In this document: positions 10,251 through 22,290 of the stretch, in pieces
Position numbering within the stretch: the stretch's first letter is position 1
How the letters are laid out: every line of letters begins with the position of its first letter
Assembly (NCBI GenBank): GCA_949317995.1
Contig: OX439039.1
Coordinates: 11,895,282 to 11,959,281, forward strand
From: Acholoe squamosa
Taxonomy: Eukaryota; Annelida; Polychaeta; Phyllodocida; Polynoidae
Direction: 5' to 3'
Length of the DNA stretch: 64,000 bases
The notes under the pieces: model-generated
Seen by the model: only the letters and a program-made list of their open reading frames with translations
Databases searched by the model: none
What the model was told of the DNA's origin: nothing
Translations under genes and position numbers: made by a program

Positions 10251-12700
10251 AACTGCTTGGGCCAGGTAGACACTTCATCACTAGGCCTTGGGGGTGGCTG
10301 TATAGATGAACGGGTGGGGGTGGGCTATGAGTGGAGACGGAAGGAAGTCTCACCCCCCTACTACGGTCGGGAGGAGGGGTTGGAGGGTGGATGCCACATG
10401 TAAGATTCATTCGGACACGGCATCTACTCACGTAAACAGCATATCAAAATCATCCAGCCGTCCCGTCACTACTGGTCATTCCCATACCATAGAAGGAAGA
10501 GGCACTACAGCTGCTGCCCCAACCCTGGAGCAGTCTTAAGGACCCTGATGGTAGAGAAATTGCTGTTTTCCCTCAAGGCCGACTTGATGCCTCTAGGCTC
10601 CCTTGTTCCTTGTCGCCATGATGCACGGCATGATGGTGTATCACCCTATCCCAAATATGGAAAAGGATATAAGCATTTGTAAAGATCCCAAGATGAGACA
10701 GTCTGGTTCTAAATATTATATATCCAAATATGTTGTAGGAGGGGGGGCCTTACTTTGGGTACCAAATGTGGTACCAAGCCACCAGAGCTGTGGCTGTCGA
10801 TGCGTCGATAAGGGAGCTATCAATTAAAGTAGATTTTAGGATGAAGGGCTTTTGATACCTGCTATAACTTGTATGGTATCAACAGAACCTGAATATTGTA
10901 GACAGACATTCCAAGGCTGTGAAATTACTAAATACTATCACATTAAACCTTATTTTCTAGAGAAATAGCCCCGGAAAGGGAGGCTGTTATCTAGCTCCTT
11001 TGAAAATAGGGGGCTGTAAAATGTCAGCTCCTTTCAAGGGGGCTGTGATATGGATTAAAAGTGGGGGCTGAAGTTTCGCAGTTGGTACCAGTTGGCCATA
11101 AAAAAGTGAGCAGCCCCCGGTGGCAGGAGGCGCCCACGGTTGTAAACAGCTGTGAAGGCTTCTACTATTTTTTCAGGGGTGTGCCTGACTCTGATGCCTT
11201 CATTATTTGGTGACCAGTACAGTCTAGAAAAAAAACAAGGTATCATCTCTTTTAATCCTGATAGATAGAGGAAGGGGAAAAAACATCTATATATCCAAGT
11301 CCATGTCATGTCACCCTGTCACCCAGTCGCCGTCTGGGCCATCAGCACAGGGTGGACTCCAGGTTATGCCTGCAGGGCCAGAATAAACGTCCTGCTCTTC
11401 CCTCCAAGTATGATGGTAGCCCTTCAGGCCAAGGCATATGGCCACTCCCTGCCCTTCAGGTGCCCTTACTGGAGCCACTCCCGGGTGAGTTATAGGGTGA
11501 CTAAGTTGGAGGGACATGGTTAATAAATTTCCTGCACTGCTTGTATCATATCTTAAATACATGATATTGACCCATCTTTTGGCTCTTCATTTGCTATTGC
11601 CCAGGTAGTAACTCAGATATTCAGTAGGCATGAAGATATTCAACAGAATCCATCGAACTCGACAGTGTAAAGTCCCAACAAGGGTAACAAATACCATGGG
11701 ACAAAAAGGTAAATCCCAATAGATTGATGTAGCCAATATTTCCCCAACCCTTTCAATTATCAGAAGAAGACTCTGACTCTCAATTGTATTACTGGAATTG
11801 GTCGAAAGATAAAAATTGCCAGAAGCTAGAGGACGTTCACACATGTATGACATATAGTAGACCTTAAGCTCTTAGAACTATAAGCACAACAACTTATGAT
11901 CTAGGACGAATCAGATTTATCAGTGCACATAATTCGCAATAAGAACCAGTGAGAACTGAGACGATTCATATCTAGCTTTAGGAAAAGTTAAAGAAGCTAC
12001 CACACCTACATTCTTGACACAATGTACGTCGGTATTCCCTCAGATTTTAAACAGAAGCAAATCTTGATACACAGACATAAGTTACCGGAGAGCCGACGTA
12101 AATTTAACAGCATCTTTTCCTTACTGTGTGGCACAATGTGATGGGCCTCCATACAGACCCTGTCAGTAAACTGACCACTGCTGACATGCCACCCCCTACC
12201 CACCCGAATCCTCACCTTCACCCGCAGCCCCAGGCCCATCGCCTGACCTGCCTACATGATTGCCCTCTTTTGCACATCCCACAAATGAGTGCGGTCGAAT
12301 CGAGGCACGTTGCCGTGTCCCCTGAGACACCCCGGTGCCATCGATGGGATCACTGTAAGTGGGAGAGGGAAATTAAGGCCTGATTGTTCGATGCCACTGC
12401 AGTGTAAAACTGCAGCCGCCTGAATCTTTACCCCTTGTCTCCCCCTCCCCTCATCCATCCATACCTCCTGCTACATGTGTTACAGTGTTTAGCCATTTGA
12501 GGGTTGCATATTGCGTTGATACATCGATCTCAAAAAGGGTCTTGCACAGTTCTATCTATAGTAAAGATCCAGCTAGTCATTGCCCCATCGCTATATCACA
12601 CTCATGATCCCGGGCTTGTTGGGGAGCACTTAAGATCTGTGATGCCATGTCTACTGGTCTTCATGATACATAATGCAGATCCTGCCTACAGAAGTGTATC
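10251..12700. other. Long non-coding stretch, a few GC-rich patches
   Basis: Three related GGGGGCTGT... steps occur at about 10980-11070. CACTGTAAGTGG at about 12351 resembles a splice donor following a plus frame that opens at 12126, but the 85-residue translation (proline/histidine-rich) is not recognisable. Nothing else stands out. Confidence 0.4.
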
Positions 12701-12707
12701 AATCTGA

Positions 12708-12802
12708 TAACCGCGGCATGATGGCTAAATGCAGCCCTGGGGCTGCATTCATGCATCATTATGCCAAGCGGCCATAACAGCTGCATTCATGCATCATGGA
12801 AA
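12708..12802. mobile_element. Family P fragment, second hairpin
   Basis: AATGCAGCCC and GGGCTGCATT are separated by only two bases. TCATGCATCAT follows, and a second TGCATTCATGCATCATGG step comes about 30 bp later. Terminal sequences are missing. Confidence 0.6.
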
Positions 12803-13054
12803 CCAATTTTCATAAGTACTACAACAATGCACTCTAAGGACCTTCAAGGTTTGACTGGTAGGTAGGCAGGGCTCGGGTGAGCTGGGTAGGAGAAGGGGGG
12901 GGGCAGTGGTCCAACATGACTTTGATAATGATAATTGTGTTAGGGCATGCTATGGAGGTCTGGTATGGGTAGATAGGGTCACTAGGGGTGGATGTCCAAT
13001 CAATGTCTGAGGCACCACCATGAGCAGAATGACATGAAGGGAACTACTACACCA

Positions 13055-13280
13055 CCATTTAAAGGCTGCTGATGCATCACATTGATCGTCATAAATGCAG
13101 TCCTGGTGAGTAACTTGCCAGGCCTAGATCCATGCATCTTTTAAACCTTGTGGGGCTGATACAGTCCCGGAGGGTTGGCATGATGCTCCAATGAAGTGCT
13201 GGTGAGCAAAGTCACCAGCACTTCATTGATGCATAATGACGGCAAATTGACATGATGCAATCGTGCATCATTGGCCCTAA
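13055..13280. mobile_element. Family P double-hairpin MITE
   Basis: It starts TTTAAAGGCTGCTGATGCATC and carries a second-hairpin part (GCAGTCCTGGTGAG ... TTGCCAGG). Then comes a well-paired first hairpin whose arms are 13188-13205 and 13212-13228. The stem reads GGTGA/TCACC where other copies have GGCGA/TCGCC, changed on both arms. Confidence 0.7.
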
Positions 13281-14560
13281 AAGTGTCAGAGGGCAATATG
13301 ACACAGTGAATGTCATCTATTCTGCCTGTTGATGTAGCCTTCTATTGATCAATCCTCATGGTATGAATCTAATATATTGGGCATCGGTCATCCTAGAACA
13401 CAGGCCAGTCGTTGCTTACGGTAGTCCCATGTCATCTTCCATGAGACATTTTAGATGATCGTCACCAATTAGGCCATAGCCTTTGAAATATTATCCTGCT
13501 CTCCGTATAAATTCTATGGAAAAGAAATAGGTAAATGCTTGTACTTGGTATTTTTTTTCTTGATGTTTGTGATGTAGACATTTAAGATCTGTCTTATCAT
13601 GATTCAGATGCCAAAGTTTGGCATGACCCACAGGAACAATTTTATTCGTTTTAAAACAGTATCCTTCTCCTGCTAGATGTTGAATATAAAAGTAAATATC
13701 GGTTCTAATAGACATGATACTTTGGTTTTGATTCTGAGAAAATTATAAGAAGCTCTCCATCACTGTCCATAGATCTGGGTTGGCTTCTGATAACTCCCAG
13801 CGGTGAGTGTACACACAAGCACACATATCCAAGTACAAATATCAAACGAATCATTTGTCTCTAGGAGAAAAGCAAATATGCTCTAGTGGAGCAACACAAT
13901 CTAGAACAGTGTTTGCCAAGCAGGCAAGAAAGCCATGTCTTAATATCACTCTTCCAACCACACGGTATTTATTGAGCGTTTCCCGTTTTCTGTTCAATGG
14001 CAAACCACATGCCGTCACTATTGACCTTTTAGTCGTCAAATTAAATCAACACCAATGGTGGGTCGTTACGCTGAGTGAGATCCAAGCCGGATGGTGTTTG
14101 ATTAATCCTAATAGGCATCAGGTTCAGGTGAATACCCTTGATGAGACTTCAGATCCAGAGTAGGGCTGCTCCAGATCAGGATGCTTTTTGCCATCATCAC
14201 AACCCTCCCACTTATCCCAATGCCAGGTCCTCCAAGGCCAGTGGACCTTTAAGGGTAGAGGCTACATGAGTAATCTGGCCATGTGGGAGGCTTCTATATG
14301 AGGGAGTATTGTTCCTGTAGGATGCTGGGTTTATTTGCATTTCCTATACAATTCGTACCTAATGAGGATTGGTTATAAATACTTAATGTGAGGCCTACCA
14401 CGGAATCGGCTTTACAGCGAATGTTAGGCCTACAATGGTGTCGACTTTAGTCGATGATAGTCCTTAGAGTGACAGGGATGATGTGGTGGTATAGCCCTTT
14501 ATAGGGCGGCATAGTTCTTGTATGTGCTATACCTACTCTGGTCTTCATAATACATGACTA
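13281..14560. other. Non-coding stretch, unsupported 118-codon frame
   Basis: The plus frame at 13807-14163 has no family match that I recognise and no clear splice context. Nothing else is seen. Confidence 0.4.
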
Positions 14561-14702
14561 CGACACCGGTGAGTACTCGCCAGGGATGCAGTTATTCGCC
14601 ATGTTGACTCTATGAACATAGCCCTAAAGGGTTGTCATGATGCTCCATAGGTAGGTACTCGCCACTACTGCATCAAATGCATCATGCCAACAGATGAACA
14701 TG
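14561..14702. mobile_element. Family P fragment
   Basis: It contains GTGAGTACTCGCCAGGGATG, CTAAAGGGTTGTCATGATGC and ATGCATCATGCCAAC in family order. Hairpin arms are worn. Confidence 0.5.
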
Positions 14703-14711
14703 ACTCCTTGA

Positions 14712-15042
14712 CAGGAGGGTAGGAAGAGGGGGGGGGGGCAAGGGGGCCTGGGCCCCCCAATCATAAAGGAGGTGGGGCCTGAGTATGTTTGGGCACCCCC
14801 TAATATTTGTCAAGAATTTATTATAAATTGGCTAAAACTTTCATCTCAAATTAGAATAGTATGGTAATGGGAGAGGGGGGGGAGGTGCCTGAGCCTCAAA
14901 TCAGATCTAGAATTCACCAAAATTTATCTTTCTATACAAATTCTACATAGGTATGTGTAGACGCCATCAAGCTTTAGCCGACCGTTTAAGGTGGTAACGG
15001 TAGGCTGGGTCCTCCAATGGAGATTTGCGTCCTACGCCTCTG
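14712..15042 (+). mobile_element. Family E MITE with 5-bp target duplication CTTGA
   Basis: The left end is CAGGAGGGTAGGAAG with a long G run; the right end is CGTCCTACGCCTCTG. CTTGA lies directly outside both ends (14707-14711 and 15043-15047). The interior (GAGGTGGGGCCTG, then GGGCACCCCCTAATATTTG) matches the copy at 44.8 kb. It has no coding capacity. The G-rich edges are part of the family. Confidence 0.85.
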
Positions 15043-15219
15043 CTTGAGACATCATGCTGTCCTTACAGGGTATAAGGTCCAGGGGTATACATGTGATATG
15101 AGCTGCTCGGCTATTGCTCCACCCCTCCCTCTACCCAAAGATGAGCCGCTCCATCTGCCCCAACCCCTTCCAGCCCCACCCTAGTCGTCTTTTTGCACCG
15201 TGTTAATAACACAATATGT
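15043..15219. other. Short unique interval
   Basis: Nothing recognised. Confidence 0.4.
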
Positions 15220-15425
15220 TAATTGTCCACCCAGATTACTGAGAATGAGTAGGCCTAATTAGAAGTAATTCTTGAGTTAATTCTTAATTAGAAGCGATAA
15301 CAGCGCGCCGCTTAGAGGATTGGCGGCAGGAGGCTGCCTCGTTTGTGTAGCACTTAATGGAGGCCCCAAACCGTGAATTGCATCCTCGGCCGCTATTAGC
15401 CCACAACATGCAATCATTGCATTAA
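15220..15425. promoter_or_regulatory. Repeat-free, homeodomain-motif-rich segment (candidate enhancer)
   Basis: It carries CCTAATTAGAAG, GAGTTAATTC, TTAATTAGAAG, GCACTTAATGG and ATGCAATCATTGCATTAAC together with GC-rich blocks. Such a mix, free of repeats, is typical of conserved non-coding elements near developmental genes. Conservation cannot be tested here. Confidence 0.35.
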
Positions 15426-15545
15426 CAGCACTAGAGCCCCGCTGGAAGCACGGACCGTCGCCCCGGTATCTGCCTCCGCAGCCGCCGGCGATTGAACACC
15501 TCCGTGCCTCTAGTTGATGGGAGGTGAGTGGCAGGGTAGTGGTAG

Positions 15546-15750
15546 TGTACTCTAAACCTAACTGTTGAATCCACTATGTCTCCTCCTAAAACCACTGTTA
15601 TTGTATTGCAGTGAAGTAGTGTAATGTCCACTCAGAAGCCCCAGATGGCAGTATGGTGGTACAAGGAACCTCTTTAAAAATAACAACAGATCTCTGGAAC
15701 CTTTGGGACAAGCATTTTCCCGTTATTTCGACAACATTTTTTACAATGTT
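15546..15750 (+). mobile_element. Family B MITE
   Basis: It holds TAACTGTTGAATCCACTA, GCCCCAGATGGCAGTATGG, GGTACAAGGAACC, GATCTCTGGAACCTTTGGGA and TTATTTCGACAACATTTTTTAC in the family order. Confidence 0.75.
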
Positions 15751-15800
15751 GTGGTGGTGGTTGGTGGCAGTGGTTGGTGGTGGTGGTGGTGGTGGTGTGT
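15750..15800 (+). repeat. (GGT)n-like simple repeat
   Basis: TGG/TGGT units directly follow the family B end and fade out by about 15845. Confidence 0.85.
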
Positions 15801-17069
15801 GGCATTGTGGTAGCTGTGGTACTCCTTAGTTGATGGTGGTGGGATTGTGGTCAAATAGGGTCGATCCTCCATGACTCCGATAGCCTACTCCCTTGAAAGG
15901 CATAGATATCAAGACACACAAGTTCTAAGTCTTCTTCTTTTTCAATGTCACACTTCAAAAACACCTAAACCATGCTTTAATTTACAAATTGAGATGTCAG
16001 TGTGTATCAAAAATTACAAAGCCAAGTGGTCGGCTCAAGAGGAATCTTCCCAATATATAAACTATCGTTATGGCACAGGTGATTGCCAATCTGGTGAGTT
16101 AGGTGAGGTGTAAGAATTACTGCCTGTTTTTTGGCTAACATCAAGAAATATAAGATAAGACATACAACTTCTAGAAGGTATAACACTAATGTCTACTGCT
16201 TGTAAGAATGGGAAGACTTTTGGGTCGATGGGTATTATTTCGACTAAAACCAATCCCACCATTTTATGTGAGAGACCCATTCTATACTAGTCCATGCCTA
16301 TTCAATTTCAATATGCCCCGAGCTAGAATAACAGTGTCATTTACTCCAGGTTCATTGGTTAACATGAAACCAAGGACAAGTCCCACGTAAAACACAATCT
16401 AGTTAACATCATGTATTATATCTCATCCTAAGATCGATTACTGAGTCACGCAGATTCCCAGGGAAGCAGGCACACTGTTGGCAAGTATTGTTCAGTTCTA
16501 AGAAGTAAAAAAGTGGCCATCAGAGCATAGAAAAGGAATAATCCCTAAGGCATGGTCTGTCCTTCTTCTCACATCACTCGCTGTTATAACAGAAATGATT
16601 TTAACCCATAGAAGCAATTTGATACACGCACAGAGCTGGGTGTTTTCACGGAACACCCCTGTAATATTATAAATGAAGTCCATGCCTGACGCACTCTATC
16701 CAATATAATGAGAAAGTGTTATATATCGTCCTTTTAAGATAATCCTTTAAATTCATTTAAGTCTACCCTATGCATGACCAATGCCTAAACACTCAGGCCT
16801 TTCAACACCACCTCATCCCAATGGGGCCGGTATTGGGTTATAGATCTTGGACGGGGGGACGTCAATAACCAACCCCTCCAATGGCCTCCCAAATGTAGAT
16901 AGATTAAACAGACAATGGGAAGACGCTAGGGCTATATAGAGCTGTGTCCTCTGGCCGAGCATCATGTATTAGTGAGTAAATGAGGGTTGATGGCCGAGCC
17001 CCCACCGGCCCAGCCCCGACCAGACCAGCAGGGATGGAAGCTGGCACGTTGCATGCTCCCCCACTTTAG
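15801..17069. other. Non-coding stretch, nothing recognised
   Basis: Unique DNA. Small frames (60-80 codons) at 15871-16113, 16068-16280 and 16498-16683 have no signatures. Confidence 0.45.
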
Positions 17070-17228
17070 GGACAGTATGATGCCAAGTCTCCTTGGTGCA
17101 GCAATGCAGTGCTGGTGGGACTACAATCCAGCACTGCATTGGTGCACCATGACGACCCTTAAGGGATGCATCAACCCTACAGGCTCGTCATGATGCATAA
17201 ATGCAGCACTGGAGAGCTATTTCATTAA
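17070..17228. mobile_element. Family P copy with GCAG/CTGC stem variant
   Basis: The first-hairpin arms are 17101-17115 and 17128-17145, with AATGCAGTGCTGG opposite CCAGCACTGCATT. Most copies have AATGAAG/CTTCATT, so both arms carry the same compensating change. A second-hairpin half (AAATGCAGCACTGG) follows. Confidence 0.7.
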
Positions 17229-17609
17229 AACTATATTCTGATATCCTGACAATTAATGGGTACTATTGTGTACTGTAGGGCCCCTGAGGGGCTATTGGCC
17301 ACCTACCACTACGCCGCCTGGCGGGCTGGACAGGAGATGTGAGGTCTCATCACGAGATGATTAGCATCTTACCTGCGGAGACAGAAGGGAGAAAAGCATC
17401 ATCAGTCATGTGACCACCAGCAACAGCAGACAGAGGCAGGCAGTACAAGCAACAGTATCACACACTCTATCAATCCAGACATGGCAATTACTCTCTTGTC
17501 TCTCACCCCCTTTTCCCATTAATTCCTTAGCCCTTTGAAGTTAGCAAAGTGTTTTAATCTACGAATCATTAGTCATGAAGGCATACATACTATTAACAAC
17601 ATTACCTTC
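17229..17609. other. Non-coding stretch, nothing recognised
   Basis: Unique DNA with no coding frame. Confidence 0.4.
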
Positions 17610-17756
17610 CCTGAAGGGTAATACATTCATCTATACCAATGCATCATGCTTACCCTATAGGCTTTGTCCACAAACCCAGTACTAGAGATTACTCTTCAGC
17701 ACTGCATTTTGTATATCTCTATTCAACAGGAGGAATGATGAGACCTTTAAAGGGAT
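17610..17756. mobile_element. Family P fragment, worn
   Basis: CCAATGCATCATGCTTACCC, CTTCAGCACTGCATT and a terminal ACCTTTAAAGGGATAA are recognisable. Hairpin pairing is mostly lost. Confidence 0.5.
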
Positions 17757-18396
17757 AATGTGTTTGTTCCTGGATCATCCTGCAGAATGGTTCCCAAAAA
17801 CATAGTTCTTGTAGATATGATATGCTTGTTATCATATCGTTGTGAGGCTAATGGATTGAAAAGCCGTGTCTATATCTACATTTCCATGTAAACATTAATT
17901 TGACATTACGATACTAACATACAGACAGTAATCAGAACGACGGTTATTTGTAGTATTAGAGTGTCATATACCTTAGCACCACAATGGTAAAATTGCATCT
18001 CAACCAAATGCCAACTATACATTACAATTAATTAAGCTATGTCTTTTCAACATTCCTCAATGCAGAATTAACAATGGTCATTGTGTAATTCCTCCATACA
18101 AATGATCTGAAGATAAGACTAGTTCTGTGATAGTCACAAATTCCTGAGATATTATATTAGAGTAATTTCACATAGGAACCAGATGTATAATCACTATTAG
18201 CATTCGTAACTGTACATCAGTGTACATATGTTAGTTGATCAAAGATTTGTAGACATATTTGGTGTGTGTAGGATATGTGAAGTACACATTTTCATTAGCT
18301 GCTGGGTCCTTTTTTCAGTGTGGAAAAGGAAGAACTGAATGCATGGAAATGTTATGAATGTAATTGTCATATCCTGATGGTCTCTAAATAGGTATG
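17757..18396. other. Non-coding stretch, AT-rich
   Basis: Nothing recognised. Confidence 0.4.
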
Positions 18397-18599
18397 ACAT
18401 ATGAATGAGTGAGTGAGTAATAGATGTTTAACGCCATTTCGACAGCTAAGGTCATATTCATGGCGAGAACGACATTACACAATTTCACAGAGGAATGTGT
18501 CAGTGCCCGCACATATGTGCACCACACACATCCTGAGGGGATAGGAAAGATGAGAAGTAGACCCTTTTAAGTGAGCTAGGGAAGCCCACATATGAATGA
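18397..18599 (-). mobile_element. (ACTC)n-tailed SINE, copy 1, with 12-bp target duplication
   Basis: The body is 18409-18587, flanked by perfect ACATATGAATGA (18397-18408 and 18588-18599). Read on minus, it runs from GGGCTTCCCTAGCTCACTT to GGCGTTAAACATCTATTACT and an (ACTC)n tail. No tRNA-like A/B boxes are obvious. The variable-length duplications and simple-repeat tail mark LINE-driven retroposition. It is nearly identical to the copy at 42.1 kb, so it is fairly recent. Confidence 0.88.
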
Positions 18600-19904
18600 T
18601 CCATAGCACAAGACCTTATATCAGTTGGCAGTAAGGATGGTGTTTATTACTGTATATTGTATATAGTCTTAGGTGGTGGTGTGTATACAAGCATAGCGCA
18701 TGGTGGTCTTTGAGTCCACAGGACTCAGCATGTATAGAACCTGGGTGCACAGGGCGGCCCTAGTGGTGGCATGTGTAACTAACATGTGATACAAGCCGTA
18801 ACATGTAGCAGTCCTAGACTGATGTCCTACATGTGGTACATTATAATAGTGGTTTATAGTGATGAATGTAAGATGAATATAGTCAAGGAATCGGCTATAT
18901 AACATAGTGAAAGGCGTCGTTTTAATTTGAGCGGTAGAACTCAACAGGGGAGATTAATCAATCAGTTCTTGTAAATAATTTCCTTATCGTTACAATTAAT
19001 TTGAAACTCATTTCATGGCCTTATATCAGGGCTCCCTGTCCCGATGTGATAACACCGGGCACCCCCTGTGTGATAAAGATAATGGTGGGACGGCTAAAAA
19101 GGTGAAGAGAACTTTAAAACAATTACTAAACAGATATGATTTATTCTCACTATTCTGCCCAAATCTCATTAATCAGTCTACAATAACATCAATGTATGGA
19201 AAAGATAGATAAAACAAATAAAGTTCCTATTTGTTTTTAAATTACTGTATTCCATTTCCAGTTACAATCTAACAGAAAAGAAGATTAGAAATACTCCAAT
19301 TCCTTTTTGGGGGCCAAATTTAGGCCATTCTTATAAAAATTGACCGAAAACAAGGGGAATGTGTAGGAGCCTAGAAGAGCTGCACCTGAGTTGATGTGAG
19401 TGCTTCCCGGTCATGATGAGCGATAATACATACACACGTCCGTAGACAAACAAGGCTAGCAGCAAACAGACCGGCAACCCCTCGCCCCAACAAACCCCTC
19501 TACCGGCCCTACTAGTAGCCCCAGCATGGGCTAGTGTTTTCTCTGCCTATTGTCCTGGGGTTGGGTTCCATGGGCCCAGGCCGGTCGGCCGGCAAGATCA
19601 CTTCAAAAGAGAGCAGATAGGCTGCATCCCTGCTCCCGATCCAGTATGAACAAACATGATAAGATAGAAAACAAGCATGGCCAGGGGGCCTCTGAGTCTG
19701 TCCCCAGTCTGGGCTGATAATCAGGAAACCTCAGTGAGGGCGATTTTCATAGTTTTAGCTCAGGTTTATTTATCTACATCCATTCCCCCATGGGTAAACC
19801 CGGCTGCATTCTTGCTACTCAAAATTGACATTTATACTTCCAGGGTAGCTTGAACGTGAGACACATATTCTGAGACATCTGCACAATGCTGAGTAAATGG
19901 AAAT
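18600..19904. other. Non-coding stretch with a repeat-free GC-balanced part
   Basis: The part at 19380-19760 is richer in GC and CpG and has a palindromic GGCCGGTCGGCCGGC patch (19580-19594). No gene is recognised. The plus frame at 19015-19212 has no signature. Confidence 0.35.
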
Positions 19905-19960
19905 GGTACTGTGCCAAGGACAAAAAAAGGGTGTTTCCAGTAACATGAACCGGAATCCTA
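19905..19960 (+). mobile_element. Family D terminus fragment
   Basis: GCCAAGGACAAAAAAAGGG then TGTTTCCAGTAAC matches the left terminal inverted repeat of the copies at 51.95 and 55.1 kb. The rest of the element is missing. Confidence 0.5.
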
Positions 19961-21774
19961 TGATGTTGATATTAGTTTTGCAAACTACTACCTTCTCCCA
20001 TTAACTTTGAGGAGTCCTCCTCCCGTCGAATATTTATAAGCATATTATATATCATTAGAAATGTAAATTCAAGGCAAATCTGTGACGACATAGGGCTATC
20101 TATCGATATGATATACATGTACACAAAAATAATGTTAAGGTATCAAAGGTCTTTAATTATCCATATGCTATACCAAGGTGATTGACACATGTCTATATCA
20201 TATGTCACATGTTAAAACCAATGGGAAATGCATTGCCAAAGGAGGGTTCCTACCCTTAATATATTGATTCAAAGTGTTACACAATAACCGTGACACCAGC
20301 TGGTTAGGTGATCGGTAGGGGTAAAGTGCCTCTACCTGTCTACTGCCATGGTGAATGATTTAATAACCTTGTTTTTATTGGTATTTTATTGATTTTTGCG
20401 GGGATAAATTGTAGTATAAATACATTAGGTGCTGAAAGGTTCACATTCTGGGTAGTTTGGTATCTGCGCACAAGCGCGAAAAATCTTTTGCCCCCAACCC
20501 TTGCGCAGGTCAAAACTCACCCTAGGTCTTATGTTGATGCTAAAACCATTTGCCTTTTACCATGTGGCAGTTTTGATTCAGTAGCAGACTAATGTTGTGA
20601 GTAGTCCGGCTCAAGGCATGTAGACGGTCTAAGGTTAACCTACCCTACTAGGGCCACACTGCAAGTGCTAATATTGGCATCCAAGCTGTGGCCCTGTATT
20701 TGCTAATCCCTAAGAGTTTGTGTTTTTTTAGCGCCTCCCACACCGCTACGCGGCGGTACCGCGAAGCGGTACGGGAGTGTGCTATGATGATTGCATTTGC
20801 CCCATGTGATGAGGTCTAACAATACAAAATTACTGAATAGAGAAATTGATAATTGTGAAATCTTCTTTATGTCTGCTTTTATGAGACATGTCATCAAACA
20901 CTGGTATACTGACATTAATGGCGGGAGGCGTTTTTTAAGTGGTCACAACCGCATTTCTTGTTAACAGAAACCTTTTTGGTAGATCCACAGCAGAAAGTCC
21001 AGTATTCTCAAATACAGTAAGTCTTATTGTAGAGGCACAGGTTTGTATCAGTATATACATGTGTACAGTAAGTGATCCTGTATGATTACTCTGCATACAC
21101 TATGCCCTAGGCCAGGCAGTCAAACCGCTATGGGGAGTGCATAATTATAGCAGGTACTTGACCCTACAAAGGGTTTACCTAATCAGTATAACCATCTGTT
21201 CAGTATGTATATTTATATAGTGCACATCTCAATTCAATATTGTCCCCAGAGCTTATAAATAAATTGCAATATGATAATAACCTCAATCGGTTCAATCTAA
21301 CATTGTGCACAAATAATAGTGAATAAGGTTATCCGAGAGGAAACTAGGAACAGTCAACAGTTTACATAGACGACATCATAACTGTGTCTTAATCTGAATT
21401 ACAAGTGTCTGGACTATGATGTTGTAGCTAACATGTGCCTGTCTGCCTTTAGGTCAATTCAGTGCTAAAACAGAATGGGCATGATATGGTTTGGGAAAGA
21501 TGGTTCTCTACTTCTCTCACCCTAAATAATGCCACTTCATAAGGATTGGGGACATTTTTGTCTTCATTAGTCATGCATGATTTATAGTATCAATGCATGC
21601 ATGGAGTGCGCACATGAATGATATTATGGGGATGATCCCCATTGACTGACCTCAATGATAGCACATATAACAGTGTCCTTTGTGGTCTACCTATATAAAC
21701 AATATATTTGTTGTAGATGAACAGAATCTCCTGCTGTCATTCTACACTCCTAGTTTCTGTAAATACACAGCAAT
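19961..21774. other. Long non-coding stretch
   Basis: Unique-looking apart from a GC-rich palindromic knot at 20728-20785. The 67-codon plus frame at 20389-20592 is not recognisable. Confidence 0.4.
20728..20785. repeat. GC-rich imperfect palindrome
   Basis: TAGCGCCTCCCACACCGCTA faces TAGCACACTCCCGTACCGCT on the other strand. An inner perfect GTACCGC-GAA-GCGGTAC hairpin lies at its heart. It stands out sharply from the AT-rich surroundings. Confidence 0.6.
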
Positions 21775-22110
21775 AGTTGCTGGAACCTCAGTTGCCAGCA
21801 AAAGCTTCTGTATGTTTACAGTATTTTTTTAGGTTAATTTAGAGCAAAACCTGCTGTTCATTCACCAAAATATTACTGTTATTTTACAAGACATCTTTCT
21901 GTAATCTTACCACTTTATTTGCTGTTCATTTACAGCATATGTTTCTGTACATCTAAATGAATTTGCTGCATGATCACAGTGAGTGTTACTGTGTGATAAC
22001 TGTGGATTGTGCTGTAAAATTACAGTGACTCAACTCCTGTAGATTTACAGCAAAATGTACTGGAACCAAAGTTGCCGGCAAAATAATATGCTGTAAAATA
22101 ACCCTGGCTA
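21775..22110. repeat. CTGTAAA/TTTACAG-rich degenerate repeat
   Basis: Variants of TTTACAG and CTGTAAA occur every 20-40 bp across about 300 bp. They are bracketed by GTTGCTGGAACCTCAGTTGCC on the left and GTACTGGAACCAAAGTTGCC on the right. Similar TTACAGTAAA...GTTGCCAG sequences are known from many animal genomes; the mechanism is unclear. Confidence 0.6.
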
Positions 22111-22270
22111 CTACTAACAGTGTAAGACTCTGTAGTATTAGAGTGAAATATGACGCTGGGAACTTCAACTGAATTTGCAAGGATTTCATTGTCCCTCTCC
22201 CCGCTTGCAGCAAAGGAACATGACATCGCACGCTGTCACATGATGTTGGTATAAGTTTTGCAATGGCAAA

Positions 22271-22290
22271 TCCCAGAAGTAGGTGGCGCC
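22271..22290 (+). promoter_or_regulatory. CTCF-like core motif
   Basis: TAGGTGGCGC (22280-22289) fits the CTCF core YAGRKGGCRS; the upstream CCA part is imperfect. A single motif is weak evidence. Confidence 0.2.

Noticed and set aside
12126-12383. Possible exon ending at CACTGTAAGTGG
   Set aside because: The donor fits, but the proline/histidine-rich translation has no homology that I recognise and no acceptor is convincing.
13807-14163. 118-codon plus-strand frame
   Set aside because: No recognisable family, no splice or promoter context.
20650-20695. GGGCCACA ... TGTGGCCC hairpin
   Set aside because: Only an 8-bp stem with a long loop; expected by chance.
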